The notes: generated by a model from the letters alone, not told the origin. Shown: positions 10,817 to 23,152, counted from the stretch's first letter. The stretch: DNA of 64,000 nucleotides from Saturnia japonica (GCA_033032175.1 CM065328.1:12896690-12960689); one strand, 5' to 3'. Translations and numbers: made by a program.

Positions 10817-11430
10817 ATATATTAAAATTTATTTGACATTATATTAAAAAGAAAATGACACGGAAATATTATATAAATTATACCAATTTCAAAATCTTGT
10901 TACATATAATTTGTTTAACTGTACCTAATAAGTAGGTAAGTTGTTACTTGTTCTGTTGTTCAATAGACAATAGACACCATTTCGTATAGTTGAATTTAAT
11001 TGTGCTTCCAAAAAAATATCTATTTTGAGATATTTACCTCATTAACTAATTTTGTTACCCAGTCCAACAGTCAGTGTACATGTTCCGCCTCCATAGATAA
11101 CGTAGATATAATGACGCATTGATTAAAGACTTCATTTTTAATCACAAATAATTATTGGAAAGTTCTGTTACAAGTGGTCGTTTAAAATAATGATAACCGC
11201 AAACTTTGGATTCATTGCAAGTTCTACTAATTGATAATCGCTGTAATTATTTTTAATGATACCCATAAATGTTGTTGAGAATGTCTCGTATATAGATATA
11301 ATATGCCGCGGTGCTTGTTACTAATGAAGAAATCTAAACCACATCACAGTGGGACAACTCGTTGTCACTGAATATTTTTTGAAATGAATACTTATTTAGG
11401 CACGTTGCCGTTGGGCACTTTTGGGATGGG
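10817..11430. other. Gene-free stretch
   Basis: AT-rich sequence without recognised exon or repeat. Confidence 0.35.
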
Positions 11431-11432
11431 GA

Positions 11433-11994
11433 TAAAGCAGTGAACTCGCGTGACCTTCACGCTCATATAATTTAGAAAAAATCACTGATTTCTAATACCT
11501 GAATATAGACAATATCTGTCTACTGCTATAGACAGACCAAAGCCGAGTATTGAATTATTTTAATATTACATTATCTCTCAAACTATGCTTTTATTTTCTC
11601 ATAAATTAATTTTTAATCTCCAAAAAAAAAATGCAAATTTCCTTATTGAGGTTTATGTATAAAAGATAGATATATACTATTGGTGATTTTTTTTTGATAT
11701 AATTATCTACTAATGACCAATATTTTTATATAACATAGTATTTACCTATCATTAACCATTATACCAGCGCACGCGGATAAAACAGTTTGCGAGGGCTTCG
11801 TCTTCCGAATTACGTAATAATAATCAATATTTAAGGCTAACTGGGAACTGTAGTTTAATGTTAGATAGCCTATACTATTACTCGTGAGTCTGGCTATAAA
11901 AAAATATGTTTTCGTTTCCGACAGGTAGTTCCAGAGATTAACGTATTTAAACAAACAAACAAAAAACGTTTTCGCTTTATTATATTAGTATAGA
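11433..11994 (-). mobile_element. Hel-B-type Helitron-like element
   Basis: On the minus strand it begins A|TCTATACTAATATAATAAAG, very close to the usual lepidopteran Helitron 5' end. The left side (CATATAATTTAGAAAAAATC) matches 52199-52220, next to the end of another copy. The CTAG end is not preserved. Confidence 0.55.
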
Positions 11995-12323
11995 TGTGTG
12001 TATATTACTTCCTAAATACGAATTCCTTTGACGTGCAGTCCTACGACTGACAGTTATTTGCCCATTGGGCCTTTCTTAGGCACCTTGAAGAAATCCTCAG
12101 GATCTTTGTTTTGGTGTTTTGAGTGTCATCGTATTCAGGGATATCTTGTGGTATTGTATTATCGTATCCATTTCTGTATTAGGTATTAGGTTTACGGTAC
12201 TTCTTGCGACTTATTTTTATACTGCTTCAATTTAGGTATTATGTATATTTACCGATGGTTGGAATAAATGTTTGTATGAGAACCGATCATTTCTGAAATT
12301 AGTGATATGAATTACTTATTTAT

Positions 12324-12683
12324 TAATACGTGAAACAAAAGCTTTCTAACCCTTTTTAAACGTATTGCGTGCACGGAAGATTGTGAGATTTGGCATGGTT
12401 AAAGTTTATATGGAGAAGGAGTGCAAAAGGCTAAAATACATCTATAATATCTGTTACTGATATATTAAATTAACTAAATTACTACTGCGAATCCTAACCC
12501 GACCAGTGCCATTGAACTTAGCCCCCCAAAATATTGACATTGTCACTCAACGAAAAGTGACAGCAAGTGATGTAGTTAATACCTATTCCTTGTTTAGGTT
12601 TATGAATACTGCAAATGTCAAACATAAAATAGTATATGATCAAAAAGTAGCTGGTCGAATTTCAACCTTAGGGCGATCGCTAG
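12324..12683 (+). mobile_element. Hel-C copy
   Basis: It ends GGGCGATCGCTAG before a T. The hairpin is one base off perfect (GGTCGAATTTCAACC). The 138-codon frame 12506-12922 runs out of it and is not a gene. Confidence 0.7.
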
Positions 12684-12689
12684 TTCATA

Positions 12690-13515
12690 TTAGCATTTGG
12701 TTAGGAAAATTACGAATAAAGAGTGTTCGGCGTTTTTGGAAAAAAAATCTTAAGGCGGTACAATACAGTAACATTCCAATCATTTCTAATCTTTGTATCA
12801 ATAGATTATATTCGATTATTAGCAGATTTTCGTTGTTAGATAGGTTACATCATATTATGGACATATGTAAAAGTATCGAGACACCGAGACATGTCGCAGA
12901 CGAAATCGCGAGTACCAGATAGTTTATTATAGGTTATATTCAGAATGCCGAAAATAGGCGCGTCTAGAAATAGTTTTTTTTGTTTCTCTACGAGCTTTCG
13001 TTGTTGGGTTACAGTTATTCTAAAGTCTAAAAGAACACAACTGGCATATTATTAAAGATTTTCAGATTTTTTTTTTTTTATGTGTACTGTGTTTTAGTTA
13101 GGTGCGCCCTTTTTATTTACGGCGGCATATTTGCTTCTGTGATATCTACATTACCTAGTCTAGACATACACGACGGTTTTAAATAAAAGTTGCCAAGTTA
13201 AAAATCTTGTCAGTAATACCTAGGTGTTTTTTTTGTACAAAAATTGAAGAACATAATTCATAACATATAATTTAGGAACTACTATGGATCTTGGCACCCA
13301 TTAGATCTCAACTACGACTACCCCGAAAGGTGTTTCTACCGAACTACCGAAGGGGTCAGTCACTCTTTATCATATTTATGTTTTGGTTCAATTACAATTT
13401 AGAAAATTACAAAATTTATGCTCCAATTTATATCGCGGGGCGAGAGCAAATTAGGGACGGTTATTTCTATTAAAAAAGCACAAATTAAAAAGCAATCAAT
13501 GACTTTTTTTTAAAT
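12690..13515. other. Gene-free stretch
   Basis: AT-rich sequence. The 60-codon frame at 13291-13473 has no recognised motif. Confidence 0.3.
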
Positions 13516-13521
13516 CCACTA

Positions 13522-13760
13522 AGGTGGCAAACACGCATACGGCCCGCCTGATGTTAAGTGGCTAACGTAGCCTATAGACGCTTGTAATGCCATAGGTACC
13601 ACTAACGCGTAGCCTACCTTGACCTCAAAGAGCTCTGGAAACCCCTACTCACCACAAGAACACAGAACTAGGTTATTTGGCTGCGGTCTTTTGTAGGGTG
13701 AAGGGTATTCCACCAGTTGGTCTACTTCAAGTAGAGAAAAATCTCAAAAGAAATTTCTCT
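13522..13760 (+). repeat. REP-1 copy
   Basis: It begins GGTGGCAAACACGCATACGG and keeps the family order through TTCCACCAGTTGGTCTACTT. Confidence 0.6.
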
Positions 13761-14061
13761 GAACCATACCTCAATTATTTAACATATATACATATCATAG
13801 TTTGTAACTCGTATAGTTAGTATTAAATCATATACCTACGCTAACGAAAATAAATTGAAAATGAGCTATAAAGTGGATTTTCTAAGGCTTAGGTCCAGAT
13901 AATAGCGATAAAAAAACCTTTTATGTCACTATTGTATGCTAAATTATACTTTGAAATACTTAGACATGTAACATATGTTTTACCTAATTTGGAGTGTTAA
14001 ATGGAAGTCAGTCTATTTCCTTAAACTGAGTTGTAATATATTATGTTAGTGTACTATGGAT

Positions 14062-14130
14062 AAGCTATTTCGCCTGATCGTAAGTGACGATGTGGTCTAC
14101 GAAAGTGCACGCTTGCCTAAGGTACCTATT
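14062..14130 (-). repeat. SINE-A tail fragment
   Basis: CGTAAGTGACGATGTGGTCT matches the tail end of minus-oriented SINE-A copies (compare 630-650). The rest is absent. Confidence 0.4.
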
Positions 14131-14455
14131 TACTGGAGATTTGAAGATACCCAACTAACATAGATCGAGTTACTCGCCATTTGTTCTCTATGACTGGGGT
14201 TCTTTCGAACTCGTAGCTGTTCTTTTGACGTTCATGTAAATAATAATAATAATAAATTTTTATTTCTTAAAAAGGAATGAAAATACAATTACAGCATGCT
14301 CTGATAACGAAACTAAAAGATCCTGTATCTTGGGTAACAGGTTTTGTTACAATCTAATAGAACACAAATAAATAAAAAATAAATATGAATGTCATCGACA
14401 GGCGTAAAAAAAAAATCTTAATATCTTCTTAACTATTTTTAGATTTCGATTTTAA

Positions 14456-14950
14456 ATGTTTAAAAAAATTACCCACTTGGAAGCGTGGAGTCCTCCATCC
14501 AGCAATAACAGTCGGCGCGGCGTTTCTTTAACCCTGAATATCCCAACCTTACGAAGCAGGCTGTTCGCGTTGCTAATGATGCAGACGTTACCAAATACTT
14601 CGAGCAGCTTCAGCTGCGCGGGAACATCGCCTCCTGACCATACTCTAACATCTGTAGTATGGTGAGTGTTCTGAAGAGCTGTTCAATCTAAATCCCTCCT
14701 CTTCCTTCCACAACACAACCACACGCGCTGGACTTCGAATTCAAAGTTATACGGTAACCTAGTTATCTCGGCATGAACTAAAAAGATCTCTATAACTTAT
14801 CTTTGTCGTACTGTGAAGCTGTGGAACCTTCTCCCGGCCAGTGTGTTCCCTCCTTCTTGCGAAATTGGGTTCTTTAAGCGTAACGTGAAGAGATAGGTAT
14901 TTTTTACAGGCTGCCATGACAGCAGCGACCTGTCTCTCTAAATTATATTA
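14456..14950 (+). pseudogene. Non-LTR retrotransposon C-terminal remnant
   Basis: An open frame at 14807-14896 reads RTVKLWNLLPASVFPPSCEI, then FFKRNVKR and stop. This WNxLPxxVF...FK pattern is the usual end of CR1/Jockey-type reverse transcriptase proteins. Upstream sequence is out of frame. Confidence 0.6.
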
Positions 14951-14959
14951 AATTAATTG

Positions 14960-15387
14960 AATCTATGGTGGTTATTTCACTATTTCAGTAGCGACATCTA
15001 TAAACTCAGTAGAAACGTATATTTGTAACTTCTTATTCTGAGCCATCTATTGACAAATAGCATAATTATTTTCCTAAGTCCACTTTATCGTTTGACGTTG
15101 TTTATTATTGTTTGTATAGATGGTGCTTACATAATTACAAAAATTGCAATTGTATATATTCCGTAAAGAAAATTTTCAGATAATATTTTAATTTTGTATA
15201 CTGTTCTTATTTATTTTTAGAATGTAAAATATTAATGTCCTTTGAACGTCATATATCTTATCATCAATATCTTAAAAGTGATTCGGTATTAGAATTAACA
15301 ATTATTGGTAAGTAGTAAAAATAAAAACTGATTACCGATTTTTAAACAAATTAATTAAATAAAACATATTCAGTATTTGCAACAGTC
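14960..15387. other. Gene-free stretch
   Basis: AT-rich sequence between the LINE remnant and the likely HYKK 3' UTR. No feature is supported. Confidence 0.35.
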
Positions 15388-16029
15388 TTTATTGAAATAC
15401 TACTTCATTAGATTAATATCTACAGCATTAATAAAACACGTAATAAATATAAATAAAATTAAACATTTAATTAATTAAGAACGATATTAATCATGCGATT
15501 CGCTTTAATACATTTTTGAATTATTTAAGATATAAAATTGTAACTACAAATTGGAATGTTACTACGCTATTTATACATACTAGGCACCACTGTTTGAATA
15601 GTAATGATGTTTATTTGCAACGTTTTGGAAAATTCACATTATAACCGTAGGTCGTTGATTAGGCAGGTACTTAATAAAATCAAGACATGATAAAACCAAC
15701 TTGTGACTCTTCGATCTTTTTTAAATGGTAATCAAAGAAACATATTAATAGTAGATACTTTATATAATTATTTCAGAAATACATTATAAATAAAATACTT
15801 ATTTAATAAACTTGGTGCAAGAAAATAACATAGATTGTACAGAAGTTAATTAAGAATAAAAAAATTGTATCATATCGGTTTCTATAAATATATATATATA
15901 GGTATGGTATTTAACTTTTTATACATTTTAAACTATTTACTTAACCTTAAAATAATAATACCTTTTAACATTTTCTTTACATAATATTCTTTCAAAAGAT
16001 ACTAAATTTCTAAATATGCCAAGTGTTTC
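15388..16029 (-). other. Probable HYKK 3' UTR
   Basis: This AT-rich, repeat-free sequence follows the HYKK stop codon. It contains two minus-strand AATAAA motifs (15615-15610 and 15393-15388). No open frame or dispersed repeat is seen, which fits untranslated exon sequence. The true end is unknown. Confidence 0.4.
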
Positions 16030-16233
16030 TTAACTTTTGGTCAGGTAATCGTTAGCGATGCCCTTCCAGTTGGTTGGGTCACCGTGTTCTGTTGGCTTCG
16101 TTTTTCTTATCTTACGTAATATCTCCCAGCCGTTAGCCTTCTCGGTAGAGGTGACGTACGTGTTCTTAGGGTCTTGTTCGATGGTGTACGCGCCGAGGAT
16201 AAGGCTTTGCACCAGCCGAGCGGATATCAAAGT
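16030..16233 (-). CDS. HYKK: HYKK last coding exon (residues 303-369 and stop)
   Basis: The acceptor TTCTTCTTTAG leads into TLISARLVQSLILGAY, and the frame ends NDYLTKS followed by TAA at 16032-16030. The 3' untranslated region continues leftwards. Minus-strand AATAAA hexamers occur at 15615-15610 and 15393-15388; either could be the polyadenylation signal, and the choice cannot be made from sequence alone. Confidence 0.85.
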   Translation of the reverse strand, partial: TLISARLVQSLILGAYTIEQDPKNTYVTSTEKANGWEILRKIRKTKPTEHGDPTNWKGIANDYLTKS

Positions 16234-19200
16234 CTAAAGAAGAATACACATCTATTAATCGGTTCTTTAGCACAACAAGCAATTTAGAACAAAAACTTTT
16301 GACACGAAAACGTGTTTTGATGCAAGCATGTACGGACTCCGCGTCGATCGACGTGGGTTCGAATCCCTGCAATGAACCTGAGCGCTCGGTGAAGGAAAAC
16401 ATCGTGATGAAACCTTAGCATGGTGGTTGGACTTCTTCTAACAACCGTCTGGCTAGCTACCACCCTAAAGTTGACAGTCACCTAACACCTATAGGTGTGT
16501 TCCGACAGCCGCATTTGAGAGCCTGTTTTTCCACTAGGTTTACCATCTTGGGCCATATCGTCACTTCAAACAGTTAGTTATTGTTTGGTGACCACTCTTT
16601 TAAAACGAAAAAAAAAAAAAGTAATCTTAAAACTATCTAAATAATCTCGATAAACCTATGTATAATTATACACAAGGATAACCGACTAACATATCAACGC
16701 ACAGCCCAAATTTCTTTTGCTCGGACCTTAAAAAATTCCAACCGGGTTCCTTTTACACTGTAGGTATTAAGAAATAATATTTGGATATTCAACCCCTTAA
16801 AAGGTGAAAAAGGGGTTGAGCTTTTGTATGAAAATCCGTCATGTCTGAAGATAGATCTATGAAAAGTGGTATGTAGCAATTATTATCAATTAGACAGTAA
16901 CCAAAAGATGGGACGTGACTATAATGCTAGGGAAGCCTTAGGAAAAGCGTTAGCGAATAAACAAATCAAATCTTTGAAATAAATGATGACGTCATGTCTA
17001 ATTTTTTTCATTGCCCGTTAGTAAATAATAGATAACATGACTTCATTGAAATCTATTGATTTCTTGATAAATATTGAAGTATATCATACGTTACCTGTCT
17101 CTAATATCTGAAAATGTGTGTGATGCCAAATTCATTACCTACAATCCCAACCCGCTGTGTATTCTGCCCGGGGACCCACACGAAAGGGACCACCATAATA
17201 AAAGTTTTTGAATTACTTTTGAGAAATGTGCTAAGAAAGAAAAAGGTTCCCATACATAAAACGCTTTTTATAAAATATCTCAAAACACTAACATAACTTA
17301 GTCACTATTACTTGGTTATCAAAGGACCTCCCAACTTACTTTCAGAAGCCTATACTCATCATCGGGTAGTCTTCTGGTGACGGTATACCCAGCTAAGACT
17401 AGGCCTCCAGCCCTGAGGTCACCGGTGATCAGGATCATATAAGTCATCGCGATGGCCAGCTCGAAGACATAATAAGAGTATTGGATGTCCCCGAAGTCGA
17501 TGACTCCAGACACTTTGTAGTCATTGTTACTGAAAAAATAATTTTTAAATGTATTTATTGCATGTGAGACATCTACAGCGGCGGGTCAGACCGGTTATTG
17601 GTCCCAATGTTGGCGTGGCGACGCTTTGACTCCAACGTTGGCGATGTGGAGCCGAGTTCAATTTTTAATATATCTACATACTGGATCATTTCAAAGTTTC
17701 ATGATAAAACAGTTTAAAGCCGTTGGTTGGGATCGCGACCACTATACACATAGTAATAAAATAAACATCTTCACAGTGGTTTTCTATTGCGATATAGATT
17801 CAAGTACAGTCAGTCAGTCAGTTACTCAACCAATCACCTATTTGCCTATTGCATATTCAAAGACAATCGTAATTAAGGAATAAACTCCAGTCGTGCGTCG
17901 GAGTTGACGCACACAAACACGTGAAGGCCAACTTTTTTATATAACTAAGGTGACGAACAGTCGTACGGATGTCTGATGGTAAACCTATGTACGCTTGGAA
18001 GACCGGAGTTACCAGACCAGCGCGTTGTCGAAAAATTAACTTCCCTCAAGGAACTTTGGAAACCCTAGTCACAACAGGAACACAACACAAAGCTATTTGG
18101 CACCAATCGGGCTGCCTCTAGTAGAAAGAAATTTCTAAAGATACCCTACCTGTCTTGTTTTTATTGCTTTTATGAAGAAATGGGAATAAACCAAGACGGT
18201 GCAACATATAAAACGGAATTTAAAAAATACATTGTTAGATTCATACAAATAAACCACCTTCCAATATCAGAAGGCCGATTGCGAAGCTAAAGACATTAAA
18301 TTAAGTTATTCACAAGGAAATAATCGCTCGGAATCCATGTAACTTTCAATAGTTGAGGCAAGCCAAGATGTAAGCGATAGTCAGTGGAACACTTGGCTTA
18401 CCTCAACAATATCCCCTTTAGAATCTCGTTGCAAACTTTCAATACTGACGTATTCAGTCTCCTATATTAATGATTATAATTTATTTAATAATTCATCATA
18501 AAGTCTACATGAGAGTTTAACTCTCTAAGAACATAGGGAATTTATAATATACTAAATCTCGGGCAAAATAGTTGCCAGATAACCGCTATCAGTAAACATA
18601 CACCATCAGCTAAATCTGGTTTGTAGGTATTTCATAATTTTGAAAACAAATAAAATCTTTCTCTGTGATAAGATAAAAACAATATCTGTAACAAATAACT
18701 TTTGTATCGCAATTTTTATTTAAACATTATTTCCTATTCTCTAGTTTTCATGACGTCACTGTCGCTGATGTTAAGCACAGCACAATCCAAGGACAACGGT
18801 GACCACCGCTAGATCTGTAATACATCGGTACATCGGTCGTCAATATTATGCCTCACAACAACAGAATATATACCAGCTGATCCCGAAACGCGACAAATCA
18901 AAAGAGAGTCACTGTAAAGGTTCAATGATCATAGCAGTCGCGATAGAAAACGAAGAAGAAGAAGAAGCTCGGCAACAGACATAATGAGACTTATAGCTGG
19001 TCTGAACAACGCTTGAAAATCTCCTACCAAGGTGTCATAATTTTTCTTCACCGATAAATATACGATATGTATTAAAACCCTTTCGAATCCGAAAAGGTTA
19101 TATAGGTACCCCAATGACATTAACAAAAAATATCAAAATTGTATTTATTATGAAAATAAAAAAGGTTATTGCGATTTAAAATTAACATATTTAGTTTTAG

Positions 19201-22200
19201 TTTCCCTAAAATTTAGCAAATTTTTAAAACGTGATAACACTGTCGCCAGCCCCAGCGCAACGCAGCGGTACGTTTGAACGTATGGTGGTACCCTGCGCTG
19301 CACCACCTGTATTGCCATGTAAGTTTCCACATTTAACTTCTTTTTTTTTACATTTTATTATGGGTATTTTTTTTTTACTTGTAATCTAAGATAGAAAACA
19401 TAAACAGAATATAATAATCTCGATACTTAATAACACCTTCACGGATCCGACGGGGTTTTTAATATATACATACTGTATAGCTTAAGTTTCTTGAATTACT
19501 CCAAGTGCTGAACCATCTGGTTAACACAGCTTTCAAAGTAACTCATGCTAAAACAGTTGATACTGTGAAATTCAATGTTGAATTGAGTATTGATAGCTAT
19601 TTTGTTCATATAAAATGTGATAAGAATGCAGAAGTTCTCTTTTTTGTAGGTCTATCCATCCTTAGTGTAGAGATAGTTATCCTTGTCAACCTCAGATTAA
19701 GTTCTTTACAAGATAGAGATCCTGTTTGGAGCTTCGTATTCCTTAAGAGTGAACGAAAGACAACACTCTGTAAAAGTGTTCTAGTCTAAGATATCTTATT
19801 GTTATCGGAGATAATACACTACTTTCCATTTGGAAATTCGATAGCGAAATGGCATCTCGGCTTGTATTGCATTATTTTGTCCATGTATACTCACTGAACA
19901 TAAGGTAAGCCGTATGTAGGTGCTGTTTAGTACTAAAATTAGTAATGTTAGTATAAAAGATAAATTTGCAATACTTATACCTTCCGCCAGGCTTCAGGGT
20001 TACCAGGAGATTCATCTCGTTGATGTCTCCATGGATTACTCCCTTCTCCAACTCATCGAGGCGAGGTAGTACAGCGTATTTGTATTCTTCTATCACCTAA
20101 AGGAATTAAGAAGATATTAATGAGTTGCAGTAGTGTAACTCTATTACAAATTGGGTTTAATTTAAAATCATCGAAAAATATTGCTCTCTCTTAAACTTTA
20201 CTAATAAGTTAGAATTTTCTCACGATATGGAGTATTAAAAAGATTTGAATATGAGTCTTTTTTTTTTTTTTTTTTTTTACTTTTAGTTAGTGATCTAAGT
20301 AGGATCCAATGTTCTAAATTCTTACCACACCTTACCAAGGTCAACCATATCTTTATTGCTTATTTAAAAATTTGTTTTATTTTCCAAGACGAAAAATTTA
20401 AAAGTTACCTCTTCAGCTAAGTCGAGTTTTTCCGCATCCTTGATGACGTATTTAAACTTCTCGAGTTCTGGCACCATTGTCAACATCCACATGTGCTGGT
20501 GGGATGATAGGCCGGAATGATTGAAGTTCTAGAATCAGCAAGTAATTTTTCAATAATATAAAATACGGTTCTATGCAATTTTTGTAAATTATTTCCGCTT
20601 TTAATTGATTAGCCCTAACCGATAGTTTAAGACAAATATATGTATGTAAGTAAAATTAACACCACACACACATAACAAACTTGCCAAGGTTTCGACACAA
20701 AGATTTCTATGGAGCTAATTTCCCATAATTGGTTTTACAATCTATATAACGTTATCTAGATTTCAATCAATTTCCATATTTTGTTGTAATTCATTAATTT
20801 TTTACTACGAATCGTGATCTTAAGTTGATACGAACGGACAATGTAGCATTAACACCGTACTATTCTCGGCTATTATCCCATATGCAAATATTGTCGTCGA
20901 GCATATTGATTGATACCGACAGTTGCACTTGTGAGTTAGTACTTTTTCTGGGATTTAAGTGCTACATCTTCCATGCTGTCTTTAAACACATCGTCTTTAA
21001 AATCTACTTGTAATGACATGTAAGCTTATACAATTTGTATAAAAAGTTACATAGGTACCTCAATGGCATTACTAAAAAAATATAATTTTTTTATTTAATA
21101 CTAGCAGTGCCCGTGCCCTTTCTCACGTGGACTACAGAATGCCCGCGTAAATGTTGCTCCCAGTCCCGGCTATTTTAAAGAGAAAAATGCTTACTGTGGG
21201 TGTTCCTTAGAAGACAGACGTATACTTTTCCAGACTTTTTTGTAGGTCTTTTTAATGTCTACAATTGTTTAGTAGATTAATTTGCTATATCTGTTATGGT
21301 TTACTCAGCGTAAGTCATTTAAGCCCGCTAATTGATTCACCATGACCAGTTCTTTTATATTTGTGCGGAACCCTAATTCCTTTTGTAAAATAAAAGTACC
21401 CAAAGTTACTCCCTATAAATTCAGCTATCTACTAGTGAATGTCCCGTCAAAATCGGTCAAACCGTTTCGGTGATTACCCGGAACAAGCAGACAGGCAGAC
21501 AAAAATTTTAAAAATTAGCTTTTTATTATAGGTATTGTATATACTTTCATATGCATTTAGTAAAAAAACTGTTATTTTGACATTACAAACAGACACTTCA
21601 ATTTTATTAATTGTATAGATGAAAATAAAAATATTATTGCGATTTAAAATTAACATATTTAGTTTTAGTTTCCCTAAAATTTAGCAAATTTTTAAAACAT
21701 GATAACACTGTCGCCAGCCTCGGCGCGGTGCAGCGGTACGTTTGAACGTATGACTGTACCATGCGCCGGCGCCGCGCCACTCCGCGTGTATTGCCGTGTA
21801 AATTTTCTTATTTAACTCATTTTTTTTTTAATTTTATTAGGGGTATTTTATTACTTATAATATGTTATAGATAATATAAAAATAATATAATATCGATACC
21901 TGATAATACGTTAATGGATCTGATGGTGTTTTCAATACCTACTTAATGTAAATAAGCAAGTATAATCTGGAACTTACTTGAAGTTTGTTGTCAAAATTAG
22001 CGACAAACTCGCCCACTTGATAGAGCAACGCTTCGGACTTCGGCACATCTTTCAGGAGTTCTCCGGGAACGTATTCCAGGAGGCGGACAGCGTGCTGTTT
22101 CCCCCCAATTACCTCTACCGAATGCAGATGTCCGTAGACGTTCCTGATTGGTTTCGGGCACGTCACGGACCGGGTGACTGTTGTAAAAATGAACACTTTA

Positions 22201-23152
22201 TTACCCTGTGTATAAGAATTAAGGGCCATAACGTTGCAGATATTTAAAAGCTTTTTCTTGACGTATAATCATCTCGCAATTAACTGCTATATGGAAAACA
22301 AAATATCTAACCTAAACAATCAGTATTATCTACATCACTTGCTGTCACATTTCGTTGAGTGACAATGTCAATATGTTGGGGGATCTAAGTTCAATGACAC
22401 TGGTCGGGTTAGGATTCGCAGTATTAATTTATTTTATTTAATATATTAGTAACAGATATTATAGGTAAATTTTAGCTTTCTGCACTCCTTCTTCATATAA
22501 ACTTTAACCATGCCAAATCTCAGTCTTCCGTGCACGCAATACGCTTAAAAAGGTGTAGAAAGCTTTCGCTTCACGTATTAATGTATAGAAAATCGTTTTC
22601 TGGTAAACACGATTCTACATTTGTCGTATTATTCTCGCTATTATCCAACTGAAATAGACTCATTAAGACATATTTTCCTCTTTCCAGCCTTCTCTATCAA
22701 CAGACTGTCATATCAATATTCACACTTTTATACACGTATCATTCCTCTCAAATTTAATGAATACCTTCTTCAATTTCATCATTGTGTCATGCAGCCATTT
22801 TTCCACATGTAAAATCAAAATAACACTGCCCCAAAACATAATAGTTAAATATTCTAAGCAACAGTTACTCACTCAAGAAATTCATAATCTCATTCTGAGC
22901 TTCCACCAAGCTCACGTTCTGTGTATCCAGCGAGTTCATGATCTTCAGAACGTACCCGTAGGCACTGTGGTTGGTTATCAGAGGGTTCTTCACGTTAGGG
23001 TCCTCAATTATCTTGTAGTTCTTGTCATCGTAACCGTTTAGTTCTGTCAGTTCGAGAACTGATATGCCGTAGAGCCTCTCTGACAAGGCTTTGACGTCGT
23101 CGTGGGTGATGATCGGGCGGATAACCTTGCCGGGTTCGAGTTTCTCAGCCAT
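16030..23152 (-). CDS. HYKK: Hydroxylysine kinase (HYKK/AGPHD1-like), 6 coding exons
   Basis: Joined exons on the minus strand are 23152-22873, 22177-21978, 20528-20409, 20096-19981, 17529-17340 and 16233-16030. They total 1110 nt, 369 codons plus stop, close to the usual ~370 residues of this family. Phases agree at every junction (1, 0, 0, 2, 0) and all introns are GT-AG. The protein is recognised from memory of the family: an early nucleotide-loop motif LNGYDDKNYKI near residue 40, the catalytic VIHGDINEMN (H222, D224, N229) and the metal-binding VIDFGD (D250). The family phosphorylates 5-hydroxylysine with GTP, a step in collagen-derived lysine breakdown; the exact substrate of this copy is inferred. 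No stop or frameshift interrupts the model, so it looks functional. Another APH-fold kinase paralogue is possible but less likely. Confidence 0.88.
16319..16575 (+). mobile_element. SINE-A copy in HYKK intron 5
   Basis: It contains GCATGTACGGACTCCGCGTC, the B box GGGTTCGAATCCCTGC and the shared body to CATATCGTCACTTCAAACAG. It lies just upstream (on the gene's strand) of the last coding exon but does not touch its splice site. Confidence 0.75.
17340..17529 (-). CDS. HYKK: HYKK coding exon 5, metal-binding motif (residues 239-302)
   Basis: The acceptor TATTTTTTCAG gives a split Ser codon with exon 4, then NNDYKVSGVIDFGDIQYSYY. The donor is AAA|GTAAGT, phase 0. D250 of IDFGD is the expected second metal ligand. 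The intron before it (19980-17530) is the largest of the gene and holds MITE-1, REP-1 and REP-2 copies. Confidence 0.88.
17948..18150 (+). repeat. REP-1 copy in HYKK intron 4
   Basis: It has the head GGTGACGAACAGTCGTACGG, diverged, and the body with AACACAACACAAAGCTATTT. Confidence 0.5.
18768..18830 (+). repeat. REP-2 fragment in HYKK intron 4
   Basis: TTAAGCACAGCACAATCC then ACAACGGTGACCACCG is the REP-2 core. Confidence 0.45.
19060..19480. mobile_element. MITE-1 copy in HYKK intron 4
   Basis: The ends ATTAAAACCCTTTCGAATCC and GGATCCGACGGGGTTTTTAA are imperfect inverted repeats. It keeps the sequence GTATTTATTATGAAAATAAA, the uninterrupted version of the site where Hel-A inserted in the copy at 21029-21950. 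Confidence 0.65.
19981..20096 (-). CDS. HYKK: HYKK coding exon 4, catalytic loop (residues 201-239)
   Basis: The acceptor TTCCTTTAG precedes GTG ATA GAA GAA, and the donor is GGAAG|GTATAAG, phase 2. It carries the catalytic Brenner-type motif HGDINEMN, with the presumed catalytic base at D224 and metal ligand at N229. Confidence 0.88.
20258..20278. repeat. 21-nt poly(T) in HYKK intron 3
   Basis: A pure T run with no attached LINE or SINE sequence on either side that I can recognise. Confidence 0.8.
20409..20528 (-). CDS. HYKK: HYKK coding exon 3 (residues 161-200)
   Basis: This 120-nt exon is in phase 0 at both ends and encodes 40 residues beginning NFNHSGLSSHQHMWMLTMVP. The acceptor is TGATTCTAG and the donor is GAG|GTAACT. 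It was found by looking for the missing piece between the flanking exons; the HxxxWxL helix is as expected for the family. Confidence 0.85.
21029..21950. mobile_element. MITE-1 copy split by a Helitron, HYKK intron 2
   Basis: The MITE-1 parts are about 21029-21100 and 21620-21950. Their join matches the unbroken copies at 19060-19480 and 45304-45674. Hel-A occupies the gap. Confidence 0.65.
21101..21619 (-). mobile_element. Hel-A Helitron, complete, nested in MITE-1
   Basis: On the minus strand it runs from TCTATACAATTAATAAAATT (21619) to GGGCACTGCTAG (21101). It is flanked by A and T with no target duplication, checked against the unbroken MITE-1 copies. It has no coding frame. This copy is the best evidence in the window that the family is a Helitron and not a LINE. 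Confidence 0.8.
21978..22177 (-). CDS. HYKK: HYKK coding exon 2 (residues 94-160)
   Basis: The acceptor is TTTTTACAACAG and the donor is CAA|GTAAGT. The split codon formed with exon 1 reads ATC (Ile), giving NFLITRSVTCPKPIRN, a smooth match to the family. It encodes the N-lobe to hinge region, including RLLEYVPGELL. Confidence 0.87.
22308..22581 (-). mobile_element. Hel-C copy, 3' truncated, in HYKK intron 1
   Basis: On the minus strand it shows TTAATACGTGAAGCGAAAGC, then the shared GCGTGCACGGAAGACTGAGA and body. It stops before the 3' hairpin and CTAG. Confidence 0.65.
22873..23152 (-). CDS. HYKK: HYKK coding exon 1 (residues 1-93)
   Basis: The ATG lies at 23152-23150. Five bases upstream is a good acceptor (TGTATTCCAG, exon edge at 23157), so translation starts near the beginning of an internal exon and a separate 5' untranslated exon must lie further right. 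The donor GTGAGT starts at 22872, leaving phase 1. A second GT at 22868 would give phase 2 and does not fit exon 2. This exon holds the N-lobe, including the GYDDKNYKI loop and VLKIMNS strand. Confidence 0.85.

Noticed and set aside
12506..12922. 138-codon plus-strand frame
   Set aside because: Its first third is Hel-C noncoding sequence running through the CTAG end into unrelated flank, so it is accidental.
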